DNA of 19,976 nt, from contig JAEYTW010000168.1 in the NCBI GenBank assembly GCA_023433835.1, forward strand, positions 1-19,976. The letters run 5' to 3'. This document shows, one piece after another, positions 14,524 to 19,976 of the stretch. Source of the DNA: Pseudomonadota bacterium. Lineage in GTDB: Bacteria > Pseudomonadota > Alphaproteobacteria > Ferrovibrionales > Ferrovibrionaceae. The translations under genes were made by a program, and so were the position numbers. Positions within the stretch are counted from its first letter, which is position 1; every line of letters starts with the position of its first letter. Below the pieces are notes generated by a model that was given only the letters and a program-made list of their open reading frames with translations, did not search any database and had not been told where the DNA came from.

Positions 14524-15608
14524 CACGCGGCCCTCCGCACGGCATGGCCCAGCCGGATCCGGTAGCGGATCAGCACGTCGCAGGCCAGGAGGAAGAACAG
14601 CAGCATGCCCTGGAACACGCCGGCGACCGCCACCGGCAGGCGCAACAGGATCTGGGCCGATTCACCGCCGAGATAGGACAAGGCGATGACGAGGCTGCCG
14701 AGCAGGATGCCGACCGGATGCAGCCGGCCGAGGAAGGCGACGATGATCGCGGTGAAGCCGTAGTTCTGCGGGATCGCCGGGGTCAGCTGGCCGACCGGCC
14801 CGGCGACCTCGAACACCCCGGCCAGCCCCGCCAGCGCGCCGGAGAGCAACAGCGAGGCCCAGATCATCCGCTTCTGGTCGAAGCCGGCATAGGCCGCGGC
14901 CAGCGGCGCCTGGCCGATCACCCGCACCTGGAAGCCGAACAGCCCGCGGGTCAGCACCGCCCAGGCCAGGCCCAGGATCGCCAGCGCCACCAGCGTGCCG
15001 AGGTTCAGCCGCGTGCCTTCGATCAGGATCGGCAGCAGGCCGCCTTCGGCAAACATTTCCGACTGCGGGAAGTTGAAGCCCGCCGGATCCTTCCACGGCC
15101 CGTGCACCAGATATTGCAGCAGCAGCACGGCGACATAGGTCAGCATCAGGCTGACCAGGATCTCGTTGGCGTTGAAGCGGGTGCGCAGGAAGGCCGGGAT
15201 CGCCGCCCAGGCCATGCCGCCGAGGATGCCGGCGAACGTCATCAGCGGCAGCAGCCACCAGCCGCCGCCATCGCCCTGCAGCGCGAGGCATAAGCCCCCG
15301 CCGGCCAGCGCGCCGATGACGAACTGCCCCTCGGCCCCGATATTCCAGACATTGGCGCGGAAGCCGATCGACAGCCCGACCGAACACAGCATCAGCGGCG
15401 TGGCCTTCAAGGCCAGTTCGGCCAGCCCCTCGACCGACGAGATCGGGTCGATGAAGTAGACCTTCAGCGACTGCGCCGGCGCATAGCCGAGGATCGCGAA
15501 CAGCGCCGCCCCCGCACACAGGGTGATGGCGATGGCCAGCAGCGGCGCGCAATAACGCCAGGCGGCGGAAGCCTGCGGCCGCGGTTCGAGCCTGAGGTCA
15601 AGCAGCAT
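14523..15608 (-). CDS. BMP-type ABC transporter permease, first subunit
   Basis: This is an inner-membrane permease of the BPD_transp_2 family, 361 residues with eight or more hydrophobic segments. Family features are ALKATPLMLCSVGLSIGFRANVWNIGAEGQFVIGALAGGG, NANEILVSLMLTYVAVLLLQYLV, and the coupling segment GFQVRVIGQAPLAAAYAGFDQKRMIWASLLLSGALAGLAG. The start is set at ATG 15608 because GGAGG (15615-15619) is 6 nt upstream; the same GGAGG touches the alternative ATG at 15614, which cannot use it. The gene overlaps the end of the ATPase gene by 11 bp and the next permease by 1 bp, so all three are coupled. Unlike many binding-protein operons, the ATPase comes first here. Confidence 0.92.
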   Translation of the reverse strand: MLLDLRLEPRPQASAAWRYCAPLLAIAITLCAGAALFAILGYAPAQSLKVYFIDPISSVEGLAELALKATPLMLCSVGLSIGFRANVWNIGAEGQFVIGALAGGGLCLALQGDGGGWWLLPLMTFAGILGGMAWAAIPAFLRTRFNANEILVSLMLTYVAVLLLQYLVHGPWKDPAGFNFPQSEMFAEGGLLPILIEGTRLNLGTLVALAILGLAWAVLTRGLFGFQVRVIGQAPLAAAYAGFDQKRMIWASLLLSGALAGLAGVFEVAGPVGQLTPAIPQNYGFTAIIVAFLGRLHPVGILLGSLVIALSYLGGESAQILLRLPVAVAGVFQGMLLFFLLACDVLIRYRIRLGHAVRRAA

Positions 15609-17118
15609 CGGCATCCTCCGCGGCTTCGAACATGCCGCCCATCAGGAGGCCGATCTGCTCGACATTGGTATCGGCAATGCGCCGGGGAGCCGACAGCCGG
15701 CCGTGGTAGAGCACCGCCAGGCGGTCGCACAGCAGGAACAATTCGTCGAGATCCTGGCTGATCACCAATACCGCCGCGCCACGCTCGGCCAGGCCGATCA
15801 GTTCCCGATGGATCGCGGCGGCGGCCCCGGCATCGACGCCCCAGGTCGGCTGGGCGACGACCAGCAGGCGGGGTTCGGCCGAAATCTCGCGGCCGACGAT
15901 GAATTTCTGCAGGTTGCCGCCCGACAGGCTGCCGGCCTCGTCGGCCGGGCCGCGCGCCTTGACGCCCAGGCGCTTTATGATGGCGGCGGCGAGCGCCGTG
16001 GCCTTGGCCCCCTCGACCCAGCCGCCACGGACGAGGCCGCGGGTCTTCCAGCCGGTCAGCACGGTATTGTCGGCCAGGCTCAGGGCCGGCACCGCGCCGC
16101 GGCCCAGCCGCTCCTCCGGCACCAGCGCCAGGCCCAGCGCCCGGCGTTCGGCCGGGCCGAGGCCGCCGGCCGGCTTGCCGTCGATCTTCAAGCTGGCGGG
16201 CGCGACACGCACCTCGCCCGACAGCGCCAGGAGCAATTCGGCCTGGCCGGAACCGGCGACGCCGGCGATGCCGAAGATTTCGCCGGCCCGCACGGCGAAG
16301 CGGGCCTCGCGGATCTCGGTGGCGAAAGGCGCGCCGGTCGCGGTCGACAGGCCGTCGACCTCGAGGCGGACGGGCCCGGTAGCCTCGACCGGCTCGCGAT
16401 GCGGCTGGCTCAATTCCTGGCCGATCATCAGCTCGGCCATCGACCGCGGGCTTTCCTGCGCCGGGTTGCAGGCGCCGACGACGCGGCCGCCGCGCAGGAT
16501 GGTGGCGCGGTCGCACAGCGCCTGGATCTCGGCCAGCTTGTGGCTGATATAGAGGATCGAACAGCCCTCGGCCTTCAGCTGGCGCAGGGTAGCGAACAGC
16601 CGGTCGGCTTCCTGCGGCGTCAGGACGGAAGTCGGCTCGTCCATGATCAGCAGGCGCGGCTCGCGCATCAGGCAGCGCGCGATCTCGACCCGCTGGCGCT
16701 CGCCCACCGACAGGTCATGGACATGGCGGCGCGGGTCGAGCGACAGGCCGTAGCGGTCGCCGACCGCGACGATCCGGCGCGACAGATCCTCCATCGAGCC
16801 GGCATCGCGCAGCACCAGCGCGACGTTCTCGGCGACCGTCAGGCTTTCGAACAGCGAGAAATGCTGGAACACCATGCCGATGCCCAGGCGCCGCGCGTGG
16901 GCCGGGCTGGCGATCGCGGTCTCCTGCCCCTCCCAGAACATGCGGCCGGCATCGGGGGCCAGCACGCCGTAGATCATCTTGACCAGGGTCGACTTGCCGG
17001 CGCCGTTCTGGCCGAGCAGCGCGTGAATCTCGCCAGGCGCGACGGTCAGATCGACGCGGTCGTTGGCGAGGGTGCCCGGAAATTCCTTGGTAATGCCCTC
17101 GAGCCTCAGCCGGTCCAT
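15598..17118 (-). CDS. BMP-type ABC transporter ATPase (two nucleotide-binding domains)
   Basis: This is the cytoplasmic energy-coupling ATPase with tandem ABC domains, 506 residues, as in ribose/nucleoside-type importers. Domain 1 is complete: Walker A GQNGAGKST (36-44), Q-loop FQHFSLF, signature LSVGE (136-140), Walker B LLIMDEPTS (156-164) and switch ISHK. Domain 2 keeps LSGGN (398-402), but its Walker A is GVAGSGQAE (286-294) without the Lys-Ser/Thr pair, and its Walker B reads LLVVAQPT (418-425), with Gln in place of the catalytic acid. Degeneracy of the second domain is common in this family, so the gene is not considered broken. It begins 3 bp after the uraH stop with only a weak ribosome-binding site, pointing to coupling with uraH. 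Confidence 0.94.
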   Translation of the reverse strand: MDRLRLEGITKEFPGTLANDRVDLTVAPGEIHALLGQNGAGKSTLVKMIYGVLAPDAGRMFWEGQETAIASPAHARRLGIGMVFQHFSLFESLTVAENVALVLRDAGSMEDLSRRIVAVGDRYGLSLDPRRHVHDLSVGERQRVEIARCLMREPRLLIMDEPTSVLTPQEADRLFATLRQLKAEGCSILYISHKLAEIQALCDRATILRGGRVVGACNPAQESPRSMAELMIGQELSQPHREPVEATGPVRLEVDGLSTATGAPFATEIREARFAVRAGEIFGIAGVAGSGQAELLLALSGEVRVAPASLKIDGKPAGGLGPAERRALGLALVPEERLGRGAVPALSLADNTVLTGWKTRGLVRGGWVEGAKATALAAAIIKRLGVKARGPADEAGSLSGGNLQKFIVGREISAEPRLLVVAQPTWGVDAGAAAAIHRELIGLAERGAAVLVISQDLDELFLLCDRLAVLYHGRLSAPRRIADTNVEQIGLLMGGMFEAAEDADAA

Positions 17119-17121
17119 CCG

Positions 17122-17463
17122 TCAGGATCCGCGATAGGTGGAGAAGGCATAGGGACTGACCAGCAGCGGTACGTGATAATGGCCGCCCGCATCGGCAATG
17201 CCGAAACGGATCGGCACGATATCGAGGAAACGCGGCTCGGGCATCGCCACCCCTGCCTTGGCGAAATAGTCGCCGACATGGAAGCGCAACTCGAACGTAC
17301 CCGTGGGGATGGTATCACCCGACAGGAGCGGCTGATCGGTGCGGCCGTCGGCGTTGGTGGTGGCCGAGGCCACCAGCCGGTCACCCTGGTACAGCTCAAT
17401 CGCCAGCCCGGCGGCAGGCCGGCCGTGGGCGGTATCGAGCACATGGGTCGAAAGGCGCGCCAT
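17122..17463 (-). CDS. uraH: 5-Hydroxyisourate hydrolase (transthyretin-like)
   Basis: This hydrolyses 5-hydroxyisourate, the product of urate oxidation, to OHCU. Of 113 residues, which is the usual size for the family, the signature residues are visible: H7 in LSTHVLD, R41 in NADGRTDQPLL, H97 in GGHYHVPLL, and the C-terminal Y-R-G-S that distinguishes the hydrolase from true transthyretin. No signal peptide is present, so it is cytoplasmic. AGGAGGG lies 3 nt before the ATG. The gene follows uraD on the same strand after a 130-bp gap holding the second double-palindrome repeat, and its stop is 3 bp before the transporter ATPase, which ties the transporter to purine breakdown. Confidence 0.96.
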   Translation of the reverse strand: MARLSTHVLDTAHGRPAAGLAIELYQGDRLVASATTNADGRTDQPLLSGDTIPTGTFELRFHVGDYFAKAGVAMPEPRFLDIVPIRFGIADAGGHYHVPLLVSPYAFSTYRGS

Positions 17464-17479
17464 GAACCCTCCTGAAATC

Positions 17480-17586
17480 CTAGATCAAACCACGTTAAAT
17501 CGGAATCGATTTAACGTGGATAATTTGATCTAGCTCAAAGACTTAGAGCATCTTATCCGCGTCCAAGAGGACGCGGGATGCTCTAG
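17480..17586. repeat. 107-bp double-palindrome intergenic element, copy 2
   Basis: This copy matches the element at 9937-10043 in the same orientation with four substitutions. Two of these are partners in the inner stem of hairpin 1 (T17496-A17513 here, C9953-G9970 in the other copy). A third restores CTAG at the 3' edge of hairpin 1, so that hairpin is bounded by CTAG on both sides. Hairpin 1 spans 17481-17532 and hairpin 2 spans 17544-17585. It lies between uraD and uraH, 16 bp from the uraH start codon, and would be transcribed as two strong hairpins inside the operon mRNA. It may uncouple or stabilise segments of the message. Confidence 0.93.
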
Positions 17587-17593
17587 CGACTCG

Positions 17594-18103
17594 TCAGCCG
17601 CGAAAGATGCCATCGAGACGGAAACGGGCGATCTTGGCAACCTCGGCCAGCGCCGCGGCGAATTCGGCCGGCCGATCATGGGCCAGGCGCCGCTGGAAGG
17701 CATCGAGGATCGTGGCCTTGGTGTTCTCGCGCACGGCGATGATGAAGGGAAACCCGAACTTCGTCGTGTAGGCCTGGTTCAGCCCCGAGAACTGCTCGTA
17801 TTCCTCATCGGTGAGGCGGTCGAGGCCGGCCGAGGCCTGTTCAGCCGTCGACGACGCCGTCAAACCACCGCCGCGGGCCAGCTTGCCGGCCAGGTCGGGA
17901 TGGGCCTGCAGCAAGGCGAGGCGCCTTTCTTCCGGCGCCGCGCCGACCACCGCGAACATTGCCCGATGCAGGTCGTCGACATTGGCGAAAGGGCGTTTCT
18001 CCCAGGCGCCCTCGGCCACCCAGGGCGAATGCTCGAAGATGCCGCCCAGCAGCGCGACGAAGCCGTCGCGGTCGAGCGCGTTGGTCTCGGGGATCGTCGC
18101 CAT
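17594..18103 (-). CDS. uraD: OHCU decarboxylase
   Basis: This decarboxylates 2-oxo-4-hydroxy-4-carboxy-5-ureidoimidazoline to S-allantoin, the third step from urate. Of 169 residues, as in other stand-alone members, the key features are the catalytic H68 in QAHPDLAG, the STAEQASAGLD segment with E88, and FGFPFI (116-121) shaping the active site. The N-terminal FVALLGGIFEHSPWVAEGAW also fits. It is cytoplasmic. The ATG at 18103 shares a base with the puuD stop (TGATG), and GAAGG lies about 7 nt upstream; the in-frame GTG at 18106 is an alternative. It is translated in tandem with puuD and followed by the repeat copy 2 before uraH. Confidence 0.96.
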   Translation of the reverse strand: MATIPETNALDRDGFVALLGGIFEHSPWVAEGAWEKRPFANVDDLHRAMFAVVGAAPEERRLALLQAHPDLAGKLARGGGLTASSTAEQASAGLDRLTDEEYEQFSGLNQAYTTKFGFPFIIAVRENTKATILDAFQRRLAHDRPAEFAAALAEVAKIARFRLDGIFRG

Positions 18104-19302
18104 CACTGCACCTTCGCGCCGGCCGCGATCCAGGCGCCGACCAGGTCGCGTTCGGCATCGGTCATTTCGGTCAGGTTGCCAGCCGGCATGATCTGGTTGA
18201 TCACCGCGACGTCGAGGATGCGCGGCGACCAGCGCCTGATCTGCTCGGGCGTCTGCAGCATCACCCCGGCCGGCGGCGCGGCGAAGCCCGCGATCGTCGG
18301 CCTGGCCGCGTGGCAGCCCTGGCAGCGTTCGGCGAAGATCGGCTGGATATGCTGGAAGGCTAGCTGTTCGGCCGTATAGGGCTTCAGCGGCACGTAGGTC
18401 TGGCTGCGCGGCGCGATGACGGCGGCAAGGCCGGCGATGATCACGGCGGCCGAGATCGGCAGGGCCCAGACCACCTGACCCTTGTGGCGCAGGTTGAAGA
18501 AATGGCGGATCAGGACCCCGGCCACGATCATCGCCGCCAGCACCGCCCAGCTATAGGCGTTGCCGTAGGTCATCGGATAATGGTTGGAGATCATGATGAA
18601 CAGGACGGGCAGCGTCATGTAGTTGTTGTGGACGCTGCGCTGCTTGCCCCATTTGCCGAAGCGGGGATCGGGCGCCCGGCCGGCCCGGATCGCCTCGACC
18701 ATCTTGCGCTGGCCGGGGATGATCACGAAGAAGACGTTGGCGACCATGATGGTGCCGAGCATGGCGCCGACATGGATATAGGCGCCGCGGCCGGAATAGA
18801 GCTTGGTCAGCAGGAAGGCGGTGATCACCACCAGCACGAAGCCGAGCACCAGGAAGTTCAGCCCGTCCTCGACCAGCTTGGTCTTGCACAGCGTGTCGTA
18901 GGCCAGCCAGCCGCCGATCAGCAGGGCGATCGAGGACAGGATCGCCACGGGGGCTGAGATGTCGAGCACCGACTTGTCGATCAGATAGGCTTCCGCGCCC
19001 CACCAGTAGACGATCGCCAGCATCGAGATGCCGGACATCCAGGTGAAATAGGCTTCCCACTTGAACCAGTGCAGTTCCTCAGGCAGCCGCTCAGGTCCCA
19101 GCAGGTACTTCTGGTTATGATAGAAGCCGCCGCCATGGACCGACCAGACCTCGCCGGATATGCGCGGGTTGGATTTGTCGGCCGGGGCTTTCAGATGGTT
19201 GTCGAGCCAGACGAAATAGAATGACGAGCCGATCCAGGCGATGCCGGTGATCAGGTGCAGCCAGCGCACCAGCAGATTGGCCCACTCGGCGATATAATCC
19301 AT
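18103..19302 (-). CDS. puuD: Membrane-bound urate hydroxylase with cytochrome c domain
   Basis: This oxidises urate to 5-hydroxyisourate at the inner membrane without making hydrogen peroxide, sending electrons through its own haem to the respiratory chain. Of 399 residues, the N-terminal part has about eight membrane helices (starting EWANLLVRWLHLITGIAWIGSSFYFVW) with family segments VHGGGFYHNQKYL, HVGAMLGTIMVANVFFVIIPGQRKMV and RSVHNNYMTLPVLFIMISNHYP. The C-terminal cytochrome c domain carries C327-Q-G-C330-H331 and the probable axial M372 in NQIMPAGN. No soluble uricase is present in the window, so this is the urate-oxidising enzyme here. The start is ATG 19302 (GTG 19305 possible); a G-run lies upstream. 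It diverges from xdhA over about 140 bp. Confidence 0.95.
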   Translation of the reverse strand: MDYIAEWANLLVRWLHLITGIAWIGSSFYFVWLDNHLKAPADKSNPRISGEVWSVHGGGFYHNQKYLLGPERLPEELHWFKWEAYFTWMSGISMLAIVYWWGAEAYLIDKSVLDISAPVAILSSIALLIGGWLAYDTLCKTKLVEDGLNFLVLGFVLVVITAFLLTKLYSGRGAYIHVGAMLGTIMVANVFFVIIPGQRKMVEAIRAGRAPDPRFGKWGKQRSVHNNYMTLPVLFIMISNHYPMTYGNAYSWAVLAAMIVAGVLIRHFFNLRHKGQVVWALPISAAVIIAGLAAVIAPRSQTYVPLKPYTAEQLAFQHIQPIFAERCQGCHAARPTIAGFAAPPAGVMLQTPEQIRRWSPRILDVAVINQIMPAGNLTEMTDAERDLVGAWIAAGAKVQ

Positions 19303-19331
19303 CACGTATCAGCCCCCCGACGCAACGATAC

Positions 19332-19398
19332 TGTACACAATCACATGGATGCGGCAATATGAATTGAAGACAGAATTGTGTTCAGATTGTACGCAATC
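19332..19398. promoter_or_regulatory. Putative operator repeats in the puuD/xdhA divergent spacer
   Basis: The spacer 19303-19443 is notably AT-rich. Related decamers occur as TGTACACAAT (19332-19341) and, in inverse orientation, ATTGTGTTCA (19375-19384) and ATTGTACGCA (19386-19395), the latter two spaced exactly 11 bp. The last also lies in a small palindrome GATTG-N4-CAATC (19385-19398). A weak minus-strand promoter TTGCCG-N16-TACAGT overlaps the first copy. This looks like control of the divergent pair by one regulator, perhaps LysR or GntR type; the regulator gene is not in the window. Confidence 0.4.
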
Positions 19399-19443
19399 CT
19401 GTGCAAAGTTTGATCGCAATGCCTCGACGGAGAGCATCGGCAG

Positions 19444-19976
19444 ATGACGCAGGCCTCGGATTTCTCTCAGCCCCGCTTTCTGCTCGGCCTCGAGCCGCGC
19501 ACCCTCGATCTCGCCGATCCTACACGGACTGTCCTGGAATATCTGCGGCTCGACGAACGCCGGCGCGGCACCAAGGAAGGCTGCGCCGAGGGCGACTGCG
19601 GCGCCTGTACCGTGGCGCTGGGCGAATGCGGTGCCGACGGGGTCGTGCGTTATCGCGCCGTCAATGCCTGCATCCAGTTCGCCGCGACCCTGGACGGCAA
19701 GCAGCTCGTCACCGTCGAGGATCTGGCCGAGGGCGAGCAGTTGCACCCGGTGCAGCAGGCGCTGGTCGACGCGCACGGCTCGCAATGCGGGTTCTGCACA
19801 CCCGGCTTCGTGATGTCCATGTATGTCGGCCATGAGACCGACAAGGCCGCCGGCTGCACGCCCGACCGCCAGGCGATCAACGACCGGCTGGCCGGCAATC
19901 TCTGCCGCTGCACCGGCTATCGCCCGATCGTCGACGCCGCGCTGGCCGCGGCGGCCCAGCCCGCCCCGGCCCGGGC
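19444..19976 (+). CDS. xdhA: Xanthine dehydrogenase small subunit (partial at window end)
   Basis: This is the iron-sulfur/FAD subunit of xanthine dehydrogenase, which oxidises hypoxanthine and xanthine to urate. Only the first 177 codons are in the window, with no stop, covering the two 2Fe-2S domains. The plant-type cluster Cys are C47, C52, C55 (GCAEGDCGACTV) and C76 (NACIQF). The second cluster has C115 and C118 (SQCGFCTPGF) with C154 and C156 (NLCRCTGYRP). The FAD domain would follow beyond base 19976. ATG 19444 is chosen because GGAGAG (19429-19434) lies 9 nt upstream and the protein begins just before the ferredoxin fold. It diverges from puuD, whose enzyme acts on the urate this enzyme makes, so shared control is expected. 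Confidence 0.95.
   Translation, partial: MTQASDFSQPRFLLGLEPRTLDLADPTRTVLEYLRLDERRRGTKEGCAEGDCGACTVALGECGADGVVRYRAVNACIQFAATLDGKQLVTVEDLAEGEQLHPVQQALVDAHGSQCGFCTPGFVMSMYVGHETDKAAGCTPDRQAINDRLAGNLCRCTGYRPIVDAALAAAAQPAPAR

Noticed and set aside
12452..14545. A 697-codon open frame running through the binding-protein gene and upstream
   Set aside because: Only its last 360 codons are a real protein. The upstream half is an Arg/Gly-rich shadow frame of the second permease; the true start at 13534 has a signal peptide and a ribosome-binding site.
16221..16268. Degenerate Walker A in the second ATPase domain as a sign of a broken gene
   Set aside because: The frame is intact and a degenerate second domain is common in tandem-domain ATPases of the ribose/BMP importer group.
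15703..17475. A 590-codon plus-strand open frame opposite the transporter ATPase and uraH
   Set aside because: It is a low-complexity Arg/Gln/Ala-rich product of antisense high-GC coding DNA, without motifs, opposite genes with clear family signatures.
1..19976. CRISPR arrays, tRNA or rRNA genes, insertion sequences with transposase
   Set aside because: No regularly spaced direct repeats, no RNA-gene signatures and no transposase-like protein were seen on either strand.

Overview
This window is high-GC and reads as chromosomal DNA from a free-living alphaproteobacterium. The support for that placement is: two sites matching the alphaproteobacterial LexA box (GTTC-N7-GTTC), a membrane-bound cytochrome-c-fused urate oxidase of the PuuD type, an adjacent XdhA, and short double-palindrome intergenic elements like those of rhizobia and relatives. 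The genus cannot be fixed from sequence reading alone.

Layout. Bases 1-1100 hold a long nested hairpin, a small conserved gene behind a LexA-type box, and an unrecognised helical protein whose 3' end overlaps ttuD (glycerate 2-kinase, minus). Bases 2459-5680 form a copper/cytochrome block: a c-type cytochrome (plus) meets a multicopper oxidase (minus) tail to tail, behind which lies a PCuAC copper chaperone (minus); an outer-membrane beta-barrel gene diverges from the chaperone. Bases 5685-9061 pair an FMO-like flavoprotein monooxygenase (minus) with a divergent two-gene operon. That operon encodes a PNPOx-like split-barrel protein and an unusual fusion of PNPOx-like, GAF and OmpR/PhoB-type winged-helix domains. 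The spacer between them carries four TCCTAA hexamers in helical register. Bases 9140-11133 hold an SH3b-DUF2272-like protein whose expected catalytic Cys is Ser, a 107-bp double-palindrome repeat, and dinB (Pol IV) behind a perfect LexA box. A DAO-family FAD oxidoreductase follows.

Bases 12452-19976 are a purine-catabolism locus. xdhA (plus, cut by the window end) diverges from puuD-uraD-uraH-(ABC ATPase)-(permease)-(permease)-(BMP-type binding protein), all minus. XdhA belongs to the xanthine-to-urate step; PuuD, UraH and UraD are the three successive steps from urate to allantoin. The tight packing of the transporter behind uraH (3 bp, then overlaps) argues that it imports a purine or purine breakdown product. 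A clear intrinsic terminator ends this long unit after the binding-protein gene. A second copy of the 107-bp repeat sits inside it, between uraD and uraH.

Most notable observations: (i) the two repeat copies show a compensatory C-G to T-A change in a stem, so the palindrome itself is under constraint or was copied from covarying parents; (ii) the flavin-type/GAF/winged-helix fusion lies next to an 11-bp-phased operator-like array beside a flavoprotein gene; (iii) a small uncharacterised protein may be SOS-controlled.
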